A DNA stretch of 64,000 nt from Strigamia acuminata (Eukaryota; Arthropoda; Chilopoda; Geophilomorpha; Linotaeniidae): NCBI GenBank assembly GCA_949358305.1, contig OX442316.1, positions 2,046,001-2,110,000 on the forward strand. The letters are read 5' to 3'. Every line of letters starts with the position of its first letter. Position 1 is the stretch's first letter. Positions 52,997 through 64,000 of this stretch are shown here, in pieces. Under the pieces are notes generated by a model. It was not told the origin of the DNA. It ran no database searches and worked only from the letters and a program-made list of their open reading frames with translations. Made by a program: the position numbers and the translations under genes.

Positions 52997-54310
52997 CTAC
53001 TTATTAAATAAATTAAAGTGAATATACACTTGATATCTTGGTACTTTTTCACTTTCTTCTGGTTCTATTTCTCCTGTAATTATGAGTTTATCTCCGCATT
53101 TAAATTCTATCGGAGGATTGTAAACACTTGTCGTGATTAACTCTGACCAACTGAGGTTAACGTCGACAACCGTAAAGGGATCACTTTCTGCTAGGTTTAT
53201 CATGTGACCCATTCCATGTTCTCTCTTTGCACCTATGTCGTAAAAACATATATCTATACTTGTAATCTCACATCTTCTAAATGTTCTAAAAGTTGATTCG
53301 TTTTCATCAATGAAAAAATTTATTTTTCCTTCCTTGTTGGCTGAATGATAATTTTCAAATTTCACAATATATTTTTCAACTTGTATAACTTGTTTAATGT
53401 TTTTTATTTCTGCAACCATTTCAGCCTTATTTGCTTCTAGCATTGCTTTAATTTTCCCATCTTCCTGTAAACTCTGATTAATGCGTTCTATTTCTGCACT
53501 CATTTCAGCCTTATATGCATCTAGCATTGCTTTAATTTGCTCATCATCCTGTAAACTCTGCTTGATGCGCTCTATTTCCACAGTCATTTCAGTCTTATAT
53601 GTATCTAGCATTGCTTTAATTTGCTCATCATTCCGTAAACTCTGTTTGTTGTGCTCTATTTTTGCACTCATTTCAACCTTACATGCTTCTAGTATGTCTT
53701 TAATTTGCTCATCATCATCGTGAGCAATCTGATGAATGTGCTCCATTTCCGCAGCTATTTTAGCTTTATATAGATCTAGCATTGCTTTAACTCGCTCGTC
53801 GTTCTGTAAACTCTGTTTGATGGATTCTATTTCTGCAGTCATTTCAGCCTTATGTGCATCTATGCTGGCTTTAACTAGCTCATCGTCTTGTAAACTTTGT
53901 TTGATGCGCCCTATTTCTGCAGTCATTTCAGCCTTAATTTGTCCATCATCCTTTAAACTTTGTTTGATGTGTTCTATGTCCATATCCATTTCTGCCTTAT
54001 GTGCATCTATGTTCGCTTTAACTCGTTCATTGTGCTGTAAACTCTGTTCAATATGGTCGTCGACTCGAGATTTTATATCTTCCATAAGCACTGCAGAATC
54101 TGCAGCTGCCGGGTCTGGTATTCCAACGTCAAAATCTTTTTTTAGTTGAGCGATATCGTTTCTGTGGCCGAACACCATTCGCCTAATCTGCTCGTGTTCG
54201 TCATGAGTTAAATTACTTCCGTCTCGTTTGGCAATTTTGCGTGGGGTCAGTCCAAATCTGTGCACTGGATTTAAGTGGAAGTCGTCTCTCGCCTTATTAA
54301 CGCTCCCCAT
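52997..54310 (-). CDS. Long coiled-coil protein with C-terminal domain, Polinton-associated; possible fibre-like protein
   Basis: Starts at ATG 54,308-54,310 (MGSVNKARDD) and gives 437 residues. After an N-terminal segment (about 1-85, HRFGLTPRKIAKRDGSNL) come about nine 28-residue units of the type KAEMTAEIERIKQSLQDD, four heptads each, predicting a long alpha-helical coiled coil (about 90-330). The C-terminal ~110 residues look beta-rich (ITSIDICFYDIG, CGDKLIITGEIEPEE). Stalk plus head is the layout of a fibre or attachment protein, but I do not recognise the family. The start overlaps the end of the protease gene by 40 bases, a compact virus-like arrangement. The DNA also repeats with an 84-bp period. 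Uninterrupted frame. Confidence 0.75.
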   Translation of the reverse strand: MGSVNKARDDFHLNPVHRFGLTPRKIAKRDGSNLTHDEHEQIRRMVFGHRNDIAQLKKDFDVGIPDPAAADSAVLMEDIKSRVDDHIEQSLQHNERVKANIDAHKAEMDMDIEHIKQSLKDDGQIKAEMTAEIGRIKQSLQDDELVKASIDAHKAEMTAEIESIKQSLQNDERVKAMLDLYKAKIAAEMEHIHQIAHDDDEQIKDILEACKVEMSAKIEHNKQSLRNDEQIKAMLDTYKTEMTVEIERIKQSLQDDEQIKAMLDAYKAEMSAEIERINQSLQEDGKIKAMLEANKAEMVAEIKNIKQVIQVEKYIVKFENYHSANKEGKINFFIDENESTFRTFRRCEITSIDICFYDIGAKREHGMGHMINLAESDPFTVVDVNLSWSELITTSVYNPPIEFKCGDKLIITGEIEPEESEKVPRYQVYIHFNLFNK

Positions 54311-54714
54311 TTTTTTAATACAAACAAACACAAATGTCCGCACGTGACTTCGTCAAACGATTGATACTGATAAACGTTATATTTTATATTGTCTCCCAGA
54401 TAACGGTACAATTCAATAGGAGGGGGAAGATCGCCAAAACTATCAAAGTATAATTTATCTCGCTTATTTTTAGCGTACGCCACCCAATGGCTACCACTTT
54501 GCAGATGCTTATTCAAATTAACAATCCCACATTCGAAGGGTCTGGCTTTGACGGGCAACGTGTCTCTGGAGAACACGCCTCTGAAGAATGGAATATTCAT
54601 TCGTCTAGCCAATTTGCCCAATTGCAGGGAATCCAGCGGTTGAATTATTGCCCCATCTTTCCCGCCGCCGACGAGCCGTACGGTTTCAAGTAGAAACCTT
54701 TTCCAGTTTTGCAA
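54271..54714 (-). CDS. Adenain-like cysteine protease (Polinton PRO)
   Basis: The frame is open from about 54,714 but its only ATG is at 54,598-54,600 (MNIPFFRG). Conserved-looking residues precede that ATG (IIQPLDSLQLGKLARRM), so the true start may have been lost. Visible: FFRGVFSRDTLP, the catalytic-type His in GSHWVAYAK, an acidic residue in YFDSFGD, a Gln in the YQYQSF stretch and the Cys in EVTCGHLCLFVL. This His-acid-Gln-Cys order is that of the adenovirus-type protease found in Polintons and adintoviruses, which matures virion proteins. It lies between the minor-virion-like gene and the coiled-coil gene on the same strand. Confidence 0.85.
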   Translation of the reverse strand: MQNWKRFLLETVRLVGGGKDGAIIQPLDSLQLGKLARRMNIPFFRGVFSRDTLPVKARPFECGIVNLNKHLQSGSHWVAYAKNKRDKLYFDSFGDLPPPIELYRYLGDNIKYNVYQYQSFDEVTCGHLCLFVLKKWGALIRRETTST

Positions 54715-55115
54715 ATCCGTAATTTTTTTTTTAACGACTGACGTAGACCTTTGCCTTCGGTGGCTAAATTGTGGCGCTTGGCTTCATCGACCATTTCCTT
54801 ATTTGTTTTTGCCGAGTCTACGGCTTTAGCGATCCCTGCCGCACCTCCAGCCAGTCCACCCAATGCCCCCAATAATGGAAGCAGCAATGGAAAGAATCCA
54901 CCAGTTTGTCTAACCTGTTTCGTAGGTATGCTTAAAGTCATTCCTTTCTTTTTAGAACCGGCCTTTTTGATCTTATTTATCTGTCTATCAGTAAGAGACA
55001 AGCCATGATTGCCATTCAATTGTTTATACTTCAATCTTAAATGTAAGGGTATCCTTTTTTTGATGGATTTGGATACCTTTCGTTGCTGATTGGGGGTTAA
55101 CGCTACCTTATGTAT
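54645..55115 (-). CDS. Polinton/adintovirus minor virion-like protein, 5' end replaced by an LTR
   Basis: About 157 residues of element sequence. A basic N-terminal part (TPNQQRKVSKSIKKRIPLHL) with LSLTDRQINKIKKAGSKKKG, then a hydrophobic glycine/alanine-rich stretch (GGFFPLLLPLLGALGGLAGG), then a basic tail with GKGFYLKPYG. This layout is known for small membrane-active or core-associated virion proteins of Polintons/adintoviruses. The open frame extends to an ATG at 55,154, but those first ~13 codons are LTR sequence, so the natural start is gone. Next downstream on the same strand is the protease. Confidence 0.75.
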   Translation of the reverse strand: MHKVALTPNQQRKVSKSIKKRIPLHLRLKYKQLNGNHGLSLTDRQINKIKKAGSKKKGMTLSIPTKQVRQTGGFFPLLLPLLGALGGLAGGAAGIAKAVDSAKTNKEMVDEAKRHNLATEGKGLRQSLKKKLRICKTGKGFYLKPYGSSAAGKMGQ

Positions 55116-55688
55116 TGTTACGTGGATTCCGGGCCTGATCAGGTTTCCACGCAACTGTGTTTAATTGGGGTTTTAATGAGTGTGAAAAGGAAGGAATGAG
55201 ATTCATTTATGCTTTAAATTCAATTCAGATTTATTTGACCGGACAAACAGAGTTTGTTCGATCCCTTTTAAATTCAGTTACATTTATTCTCAAACAGGTC
55301 AGAATGTTATTTGGATAAACTATCATTTTACATTTATCAAATGTACAACCTTTATTAATTGGGTTATAAAACAACTGTGTGATAATCTAAATGTAATGCA
55401 ATCAAATTGGTTTTATAGTCATCAGCCGCGCTCTTTATTGAGGCGACATCAGACTCTCTAGTTCCTGAAAAGCAAAAGTGATTAGAGAGCTGTCTTAGTG
55501 CGGGCTCCTTATTTATAGCAAATCTGCCATAAACCCCATAATTGAATTGATCGGTCCATCACATGGCGATGACGGAGTCCAACCGTCAGCGCCATCTGTG
55601 GCCGAAATTTAGCAACATTTAACCTAATAATGATTCGAATTACGTGCTACGAATCGCGCATCAATTGGCACGGTTCGTACACGTGACA
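55116..55688 (-). mobile_element. Gypsy-like LTR (3' LTR by orientation)
   Basis: Starts tgttacgtgg and ends acacgtgaca (inverted TGT/ACA ends), 573 bp. Just beyond its right edge actccctttttt gives a purine tract on the minus strand, as expected before a 3' LTR of a minus-strand element. It resembles the solo LTR in gene C intron 2. It is fused directly to the virion-like gene. No second LTR was found. Confidence 0.65.
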
Positions 55689-57840
55689 ACTCCCTTTTTT
55701 GCTGTGTTTTGGACCCCAAAATACAAATTTCGGTACCAGACAGGTGTCTTTTAAATCGGACATTCTTTAAGGAATGTTCGGCTACTTCTACCCTTCATAA
55801 GTTATCACTCAGTTGTTTCATTATTATCACACAAACTTAAATCATTCTGGAGTTAACTTTACTCCCTTTTATTCCAATGTTACTATTCCAATTAAATCAT
55901 AAAATAATTCAACTTAAACTAACTTAATATCACTAATACAATTTCTGCTTTTCCATTTTTTCATTTTTACATGTTTGAAAAATCCAACAAAAACATAAAT
56001 CAAAAGAAAAATTTTTGTCAAAGTTAAATTATCAAAATCAAAATTCATATTTTTGCACAATACTCAAAATCATTCACACTACAAACAAGCATTTTCATAA
56101 TCAATTACAATTCTTAACAATTTTCAAAGTGGGAATAAACAAATTCAAAAAATATTTTTCCAATTTCTCTAATTTTCTTTAAAATTAACAATACCGTTAA
56201 AACATCAACACATTTCAATTATTTACAACAATTAACTCTTATTTACATTCAATCAAAATTATGCCGTGAAATATTTACATTAAATTTATCAAAAATTTCA
56301 TCACAAAATATTTACAGTTTGTCAAAATCAATTCAAATTTATTCATTTTCAACAAAATTCGCAATTATTTATTTTCATCGCATCCTTCGAACACTCGTGT
56401 CATTACTATTAATTTTTGATTATTTCTAATTTTTATCCTATTTAATAAACCCAATGAAATTCAGTGCAGATGGCGAAGGTTGCGATGGGTCCTTTCACAT
56501 TCCCAGCCATTCGCACCATTGTTTATCTTAATTCCTTTCATATTCTAAAATTATTTTATCTCACAACAATATTTTATTAAATTTAATCTTCAACTATTTA
56601 AAATTTAGTCTAGAATGTCTTCACCTAATTAATATTTGACACAAGTGAGGAAAATGGCGGTGAATTTTATTTCACGAAATTCGTTCATAAGGACGTTAAA
56701 AACATCACACTTCATTTCTAAAATCACCTAAAAACATTCACAACATGCACACAAACCTTTTAACACACAATTTAACACAATTTAACCTTATGGCGCGCAT
56801 GCGGATTTCTCGGAGTGCGAAAGGGACCCTATTTTTAACATTACGGCGGCCTATACCTTGACCCCCTGTTCGCAGTCTCATGGCTGATTTTGCGGATTTC
56901 ACTTATTTGTATATTCCGCACGATCGCGCGCGTTTTATCAACCTTGGGAAAGCCGCTTTCTCAAATTTGCAAATTCCACATTGTGTGAACATGCTACAAC
57001 GCTTCTGTGCGCGTCAATAAAAAAAAAAACCGATTAGAAATGAAATTCAGGGTTTTGTTAAAATAAAAATTATACAATATAATCAGTCTATAATGCTTCT
57101 ATAATGCTGTTGGTTTAATCAGCACATTGTAATCGTGTGAAAACACGCGCGCTCGCAATAATACATTACCCAATGTACTTGCACTGGCATGGACCCATCA
57201 GTGCGCACTTTCCCGTGCGTGCTGCTTGCACTATTTACATCAATTGTTGCTCCACAGGTTGCGCGACCTGCCGGGCAGTTAAGACGTACTAGAATAACCT
57301 CAGGATTTGATAAAACCTGATTTTTGGATGACACTAAGTAAATGGCAGTGAATGTGAGATGTGAGATACACGATGAATTTAATAAAATTTATATTTCCTA
57401 ATCATGGGATTGGTTTCACGTTTCATAATCCAACAATTAAGTAGAATATCATTATTGCAATTGATTAAAACAAATTTTTTTTACAAATTCTTTGGTTTTA
57501 CATTTTAAATTTATTTTCCAATAGTTGGCACCATCGCAATTGCTGCGAGTTTAAAACACTGCATTCAGCAGAATTTACTGCACTTTCAAATCAAGGCCAG
57601 GCATACCTACTGCAAAGTAATGTATAAACCATAAAGAAGCCTTTGATTCGGAATTGCCTGTAGGTAATTCTGCGCTGGTCTCCAATGGAAATGTCCGCGC
57701 CGGTCTTCCGTGCACGGGAAGTCCACAGAAAGTCCGTGCATTCCGTGCGCTGGGAGTCCGTGCGTCGTACCGCGTGATCTTGCATTGTTTTTTGTGGGCT
57801 TTTCCTGATTAGGATTACTTCCTTTTTAACTCTTGAAGAA
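55689..57840. other. AT-rich stretch, no gene recognised
   Basis: 55,800-56,750 is extremely AT-rich with aattt/aaatt words and no frame of note. 56,780-57,330 and 57,590-57,780 are more GC-rich with short frames that lack any recognisable motif. Part may be interior of the Gypsy-like element whose LTR precedes it. Confidence 0.5.
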
Positions 57841-58980
57841 TTAAGTTTGTTTTTTTTGCTCCAAAACGTCCCAAAACGCCTGAAAATCGCGCAACTCGAG
57901 GCAAAACATTACAGTGTGTATTCAAATCAAAACTAGCTACAAATACATGCTGAAATTAGCTAAATTTTCAAATTTTTTGGCTTTCAAGAAGTAATGGAAA
58001 CATTTGACATAACGTGGATCAGTTGCATTCAAAAACTAAAATATTTTGTGTTTTACTTCAATTTTAAACTAAAAATGATGTCATTTCCTGTTTAAACCCC
58101 TGTTAAAGCTTGAAATACATTTTAACTAAAAGAAATAAGTTTGTTTTTTTCTTCGGCAGTGACGTGTACACACGAGCACGCCTGAGAACGCCAAAAAATG
58201 CTAAAAAACGCTCAAAAACGCCTGAAAATCGCGCAACTCGAGGCAAAACATTAATTTTTCATCTTTATTTCAACTTTTGTGACGTTTAAAATTGTGTTCT
58301 CATGTTTTTTGCCTCAAGTTGCATTGTCATCTGGCGTTTTGGAGTGTTTTTATGTGTTCGCAGGCGTTCGCAGGCGTTTTTTGGCGTTGTCACTCACTCA
58401 AGTGGCCATTTTTAGCATTTTCCGTAGTAAAAATGGCCGTTTTTTGTCAAAATGGCCATTTTTAGCCATTTTTCAGAGTAAAAATGTTTTTTTTTCACCG
58501 TTTTTATAGTAAAATGGCCATTTTTAGTCGTTTTTTTAATCAAAAATGGCCGTTTTTATCGTTGAAACGTTATTAAAATGTAACGTTTCAATGGCGTTTT
58601 GATCTCGCCTCATTTCCGGTTTTGAAAATTAATAAACGCCCCGGCGTTTATTCGAGGCAATACCCAACTTGGGCTTTTATTCGCGTCGCACCGCATCATC
58701 ATCTCACCTTGCCTCCCGTCTTGAAAATTTATAAACGCCCCGGCGTTTATTCAAGGCAAACCATTGTTTATGTAAGTTTTTCCTGATTAGGGTTACTTCC
58801 TTTAGAAGAAACACGTTTATTTCTTCTCGCTTAATCTTGAGTCGTGATCTCGCCTCGTTTCTGGTCTTAAAAATTAATAAACACCCCGGCTTTTATTCAA
58901 GGCAATACGGTACGTTTATGAAACCCAACTTGGGCTTTCATTTTAAAAAAAGCGCGTGTTTTTACGTCGAACTAAGAGAT
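57841..58980. repeat. Diverged units of the GGCGTTTATTCGAGGCAA repeat field
   Basis: Contains the same words as the duplicated units to the right: cctgattaggattacttcc, aacgccaaaaaatgct, gcaactcgaggcaaaaca, tggccatttttag, and cgccccggcgtttattcga. The first foldback stem is at 58,180-58,395. No coding sequence supported. Confidence 0.75.
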
Positions 58981-61174
58981 ACAGGTGAATTAGCAACGCC
59001 TAATTTGATTTAATAAATAAAGCAAACAACATCTCGCCTCACTTCTGGCGTTTGTTCGAGGCAAGCCATTGTTTTTGCATTTTTTTTCCTGATTAGGGTT
59101 ACTTCCTTTTTAACTCTTGAAGAAATAAGTATGTTTTTTTTACTCGGCAGTGACGTGTACGCGCGAGTACGCCTGAGAACGCCAAAAAATACTCCAAAAC
59201 GCCTGAAAATCGTGCAACTCGAGGCAAAACATTAATTGTTTATTTTTGTTTCAACTTTTGTAACGTTTACAATTGTGTTCTCATGTTTTTTGCCTCAAGT
59301 TGCATTGTCATTTTGCGTTTTGGGGCGTTTTTAGGCATTTTTAGGCATTTGCGGGCGTTCTTGGGCGTTTTTTGGCGTTGTCATTCAATCAAATGGCCAT
59401 TTTTAGCCATTTTTAGCCATTTTTCATAGAAAAATGGTCATTTTTAGCCGTTTTTCATCCAAAATGGCCGTTTTTCATCCAAAAGGGCCGTTTTTCATCC
59501 AAAATGGAATAATTGTTGTGTCCGGATTTTATGTCATTTATTGTCTTAATTAAAGTTAACAAAGTGTCTTTAATTTTTGCTTTTCTTGAATTTCAGCTTT
59601 TTAGATATTTTTACATATTAAACTTTCATTTTTTGTGATTTATTAAAAGTTACAGTGTTTTCATGAATTTTAGTGTCTATGATATTGATATTATCTTTAT
59701 TCATTGCTATTTAAAGTTTTATTACTTCTCTGTGTCTTATTTCTTTAATTCTTGCTCATTTTGTGTGATTTTGGATGATTTTTAGTGCATTCGTCGATTT
59801 ACAGATCACTTGCGTAAGACGCGTGACGTCATATTTCTTAATCTAGTTCGGTTGTGTTCAAACTTCTAACCTTTTGTTTGGACCTTATTCTTGTGTTATG
59901 GATAGGTTTTAGAATTGATTTAGACTAATTTGGGGGTGATCTGTCGATTGGTTTGCTTTATTTTTGTCCCGGAACGGTCGTTTTGTCGTTTCGAGCGTTC
60001 GTTGTCGGTACGCACTTGTGCGCTGCTGACCGAGTTCATTCCGTTCGGCAAACGATTATTTTCAAGTGTTCTTTTAATAAATAGTGCTTTTGTTGTAGGA
60101 AATTACATTTCCTAATGTTATTTTATTCAATACAGTGTGTATTCTTGATTTTATTCTTGTGTTGAAATTCAAATGTCGTGTTTTGCCGCTCTAGCGGATT
60201 TGAAGTGGGCGCCATGTTGGATTTCCCCGCTAATTTCTTTATTTATCCATTTCATTTGTCTTTTTGAAAATGAATAAACGCCCCGGCGTTTATGCGAGGC
60301 AAGCCATAGTTTTTGTAGGTTCTTTCCTGATTAGGGTTACTTGTGACGTGCACGCGCGAGCTCGCCTGAGGACGCCAAAAAAAGCTCAAAAACGCCCCAA
60401 AACGCCTGAAAATCGGGCAACTCGAAGCAAAAAATTACAGTTTGAATTCAAATCAAAACTAACCACAAATACATGCTACAATTAGGTAAATTTTCAAATT
60501 TTTTATCAATAAATGATGACTTTCAAGAAGTATGACAACATTTGACAAAATTTAGACCAGTTGCATTTAAAAACTAAAATATTTTGTGTTTTACTTCAAT
60601 TTTAAACCAAAAATGACGTCATTTTTTGTTTAAACCGGCGTTTATTTGAGGCAAACACGCCGCTGAGAACGCCAAAAAATGCTCAAAAACACTCCAAAAG
60701 GCCTGAAAATCGCGCAACTTGAGGCAAAAAATTAATTTTTCATCTTTGTTTCAACTTTTGTGACGTTTAAAATTGTGTTTTCAAGTTTTATGCCTCAAGT
60801 TGCATTGTCATCTGGCGTTTTGGGGCGTTTTGGGGCGTTTGCAGGCGTTTGCACGCGTTTTTTGGCGTTGTCACTCACTCAAGTGGCCATTTTTAGCCAA
60901 TTTTCGAAGTAAAAATGGCCTTTTTTTTATTAAAATGGCCATTTTCAGCCATTTGTCATTGTAAAAATGGCCATTTTCAGCCATTTTTTATAGTAAAAAT
61001 GGCCATTTTTCATCCAAAATGGCCGTTTTTCATCCAAAATGACCATTTTTATCATTGACACGCTATAAAAATGTAACGTTTCAATGGCGTTTTGACGGAA
61101 CCGGTAAGTTTTGAAATTTCCCGTGTCCCGTTATTGTGACTCCTCGTCCGGTTTCTCAGAACCGAAACCCTAAT
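58981..61174 (+). repeat. 2,194-bp tandem unit, copy 1
   Basis: Begins acaggtgaattag. It contains two foldback stems (59,165-59,380 and 60,657-60,872), arrays of tggccatttttagcc words, and a less repetitive AT-rich core (59,510-60,240). Short frames within it lack motifs and are carried along by the duplication. Confidence 0.9.
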
Positions 61175-63368
61175 ACAGGTGAATTAGTGACGCCTAATTT
61201 GATTTAATAAATAAAGCAAACAACATCTCGCCTCACTTCTGGCGTTTGTTCGAGGCAAGCCATTGTTTTTGCATTTTTTTTCCTGATTAGGGTTACTTCC
61301 TTTTTAACTCTTGAAGAAATAAGTATGTTTTTTTTACTCGGCAGTGACGTGTACGCGCGAGTACGCCTGAGAACGCCAAAAAATACTCCAAAACGCCTGA
61401 AAATCGTGCAACTCGAGGCAAAACATTAATTGTTTATTTTTGTTTCAACTTTTGTAACGTTTACAATTGTGTTCTCATGTTTTTTGCCTCAAGTTGCATT
61501 GTCATTTTGCGTTTTGGGGCGTTTTTAGGCATTTTTAGGCATTTGCGGGCGTTCTTGGGCGTTTTTTGGCGTTGTCATTCAATCAAATGGCCATTTTTAG
61601 CCATTTTTAGCCATTTTTCATAGAAAAATGGTCATTTTTAGCCGTTTTTCATCCAAAATGGCCGTTTTTCATCCAAAAGGGCCGTTTTTCATCCAAAATG
61701 GAATAATTGTTGTGTCCGGATTTTATGTCATTTATTGTCTTAATTAAAGTTAACAAAGTGTCTTTAATTTTTGCTTTTCTTGAATTTCAGCTTTTTAGAT
61801 ATTTTTACATATTAAACTTTCATTTTTTGTGATTTATTAAAAGTTACAGTGTTTTCATGAATTTTAGTGTCTATGATATTGATATTATCTTTATTCATTG
61901 CTATTTAAAGTTTTATTACTTCTCTGTGTCTTATTTCTTTAATTCTTGCTCATTTTGTGTGATTTTGGATGATTTTTAGTGCATTCGTCGATTTACAGAT
62001 CACTTGCGTAAGACGCGTGACGTCATATTTCTTAATCTAGTTCGGTTGTGTTCAAACTTCTAACCTTTTGTTTGGACCTTATTCTTGTGTTATGGATAGG
62101 TTTTAGAATTGATTTAGACTAATTTGGGGGTGATCTGTCGATTGGTTTGCTTTATTTTTGTCCCGGAACGGTCGTTTTGTCGTTTCGAGCGTTCGTTGTC
62201 GGTACGCACTTGTGCGCTGCTGACCGAGTTCATTCCGTTCGGCAAACGATTATTTTCAAGTGTTCTTTTAATAAATAGTGCTTTTGTTGTAGGAAATTAC
62301 ATTTCCTAATGTTATTTTATTCAATACAGTGTGTATTCTTGATTTTATTCTTGTGTTGAAATTCAAATGTCGTGTTTTGCCGCTCTAGCGGATTTGAAGT
62401 GGGCGCCATGTTGGATTTCCCCGCTAATTTGTTTATTTATCCATTTCATTTGTCTTTTTGAAAATGAATAAACGCCCCGGCGTTTATGCGAGGCAAGCCA
62501 TAGTTTTTGTAGGTTCTTTCCTGATTAGGGTTACTTGTGACGTGCACGCGCGAGCTCGCCTGAGGACGCCAAAAAAAGCTCAAAAACGCCCCAAAACGCC
62601 TGAAAATCGCGCAACTCGAAGCAAAAAATTACAGTTTGAATTCAAATCAAAACTAACCACAAATACATGCTACAATTAGGTAAATTTTCAAATTTTTTAT
62701 CAATAAATGATGACTTTCAAGAAGTATGACAACATTTGACAAAATTTAGACCAGTTGCATTTAAAAACTAAAATATTTTGTGTTTTACTTCAATTTTAAA
62801 CCAAAAATGACGTCATTTTTTGTTTAAACCGGCGTTTATTTGAGGCAAACACGCCGCTGAGAACGCCAAAAAATGCTCAAAAACACTCCAAAAGGCCTGA
62901 AAATCGCGCAACTTGAGGCAAAAAATTAATTTTTCATCTTTGTTTCAACTTTTGTGACGTTTAAAATTGTGTTTTCAAGTTTTATGCCTCAAGTTGCATT
63001 GTCATCTGGCGTTTTGGGGCGTTTTGGGGCGTTCGCAGGCGTTTGCACGCGTTTTTTGGCGTTGTCACTCACTCAAGTGGCCATTTTTAGCCAATTTTCG
63101 AAGTAAAAATGGCCTTTTTTTTATTAAAATGGCCATTTTCAGCCATTTGTCATTGTAAAAATGGCCATTTTCAGCCATTTTTTATAGTAAAAATGGCCAT
63201 TTTTCATCCAAAATGGCCGTTTTTCATCCAAAATGACCATTTTTATCATTGACACGCTATAAAAATGTAACGTTTCAATGGCGTTTTGACGGAACCGGTA
63301 AGTTTTGAAATTTCCCGTGTCCCGTTATTGTGACTCCTCGTCCGGTTTCTCAGAACCGAAACCCTAAT
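61175..63368 (+). repeat. 2,194-bp tandem unit, copy 2
   Basis: Same length as copy 1 to the base. Differences noticed include ttagtgacg for ttagcaacg at the start, aatttgttta for aatttcttta, and aatcgcgcaa for aatcgggcaa. Confidence 0.9.
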
Positions 63369-64000
63369 ACAGGTGAATTAGTGACGCCTAATTTGTTTTA
63401 ACAAATAAAGCAAACAACATCTCGCCTCACTTCCAGTCTTGAAAATTAGTAAACGCCCCGGCGTTTATTCGAGGCAAGCCATTGTTTTTACAGTAATTTC
63501 CTGGTTAGGGTTATTTTTTTTTTAACTCTTGAAGAAATAAGTTTGTTTTTTTCTCGCCTGCACGCGCGAGCTCGCATGAGAATGCTAAAAAATAAGCAAA
63601 AACGTTCTAAAACGCCCCAAAACGCTTCAAAATGCTCCAAAAAGCCTGAAAATCGTGCCACTCAAAGCAAAAAATTATGTTCGCATGTTTTTTGCCTCAA
63701 GTTGCACGGTTATCTGGCGTTTTGGTGCGTTCTTGGGGCGTTTTGGTGCGTTCTTGGGGCGTTTTCGGGCGTTTTTTTGGCGTTGTCACTCACTCCCGCA
63801 CTTTGCTGTCTTGTTTATTACAATTTGGTTTAGCTGTTGTATTTATTTTTATTTGTTTTATGGTTATTTAATGTGTTTTTGTAGCATTCAAAATGTTTTG
63901 TTGCCTAATTTCTCGTTTTGGCGCCAACTGTTTGTTTGACAACGCCGTGTCAGAATTTAGGGATGATTCTGCTTTGGTTTCTAATTAAAAAAAAAATGTT
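63369..64000 (+). repeat. Third, diverged partial unit of the same repeat
   Basis: Starts with the same acaggtgaattagtgacgcc, then departs from the unit at about 63,430. It carries its own foldback stem (63,555-63,672 against 63,683-63,795) and loses similarity near 63,800. The window ends here. Confidence 0.8.

Noticed and set aside
59930-60115. Short frames of 61-73 residues duplicated at 62,124-62,679
   Set aside because: No motif, no splice context, and their duplication follows from the 2,194-bp tandem repeat.
1-64000. tRNA, rRNA or other structured RNA genes
   Set aside because: None recognised; the only tRNA-like matches are the two retrotransposon primer-binding sites.

Overview
The window is a TE-rich, AT-rich eukaryotic sequence. 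It has spliced GT-AG genes, a CYP2-clan cytochrome P450 cluster, LTR retrotransposons, MITEs, Polinton-type fragments and (TTAGG)n repeats. Together these point to an arthropod, perhaps a crustacean or another lineage outside the holometabolous insects. Species cannot be named from the sequence alone.

The host content is one tandem P450 array on the plus strand, positions 1-46,300. Four loci (B 4,930-7,585; C 9,792-12,425; D 14,544-17,152; E 21,930-40,229) assemble into complete eight-exon genes of about 484 residues with identical coding-exon lengths. Locus A (61-1,833, first exon outside the window) is frameshifted. Locus F (44,342-46,307) has a MITE in exon 1 and loses everything after the start of exon 4. 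At least five smaller P450 scraps lie between them. A resembles C and B resembles D, so part of the array grew by duplicating a two-gene block. The products should be ER-anchored haem monooxygenases, with substrates unknown.

The rest is a layered record of mobile DNA. Region 17.3-21.4 kb holds a foldback element and a Mutator-like element encoding a broken transposase plus a ULP1 protease-PHD finger protein, bounded by arrays of CCCCACACGTGTGGGG palindromes. Intron 1 of gene E contains a young Gypsy element (22,182-37,409, minus strand) with 1,590-bp LTRs, a tRNA-Gln primer site, gag, a -1 frameshift signal, pol and an extra 551-residue ORF of unknown role. The element is interrupted by a 200-N gap whose flanks repeat the same 1,032 bp, probably an assembly artefact. 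Copia and BEL/Pao relics lie at 40.4-43.6 kb.

From 46.3 to 55.1 kb, P450 gene F is joined to Polinton/adintovirus-like genes: the N-terminal part of a protein-primed DNA polymerase (two copies), an adenain-like protease, a glycine-rich minor-virion-like protein, and a long coiled-coil protein. A Copia element has inserted into the polymerase, and the whole block was then tandemly duplicated with an internal deletion. A Gypsy-like LTR caps the virion-like gene at 55.1 kb.

Region 55.7-57.8 kb is AT-rich with nothing recognisable. Region 57.8-64.0 kb is a non-coding repeat field of inverted repeats, including an exact 2,194-bp tandem duplication.
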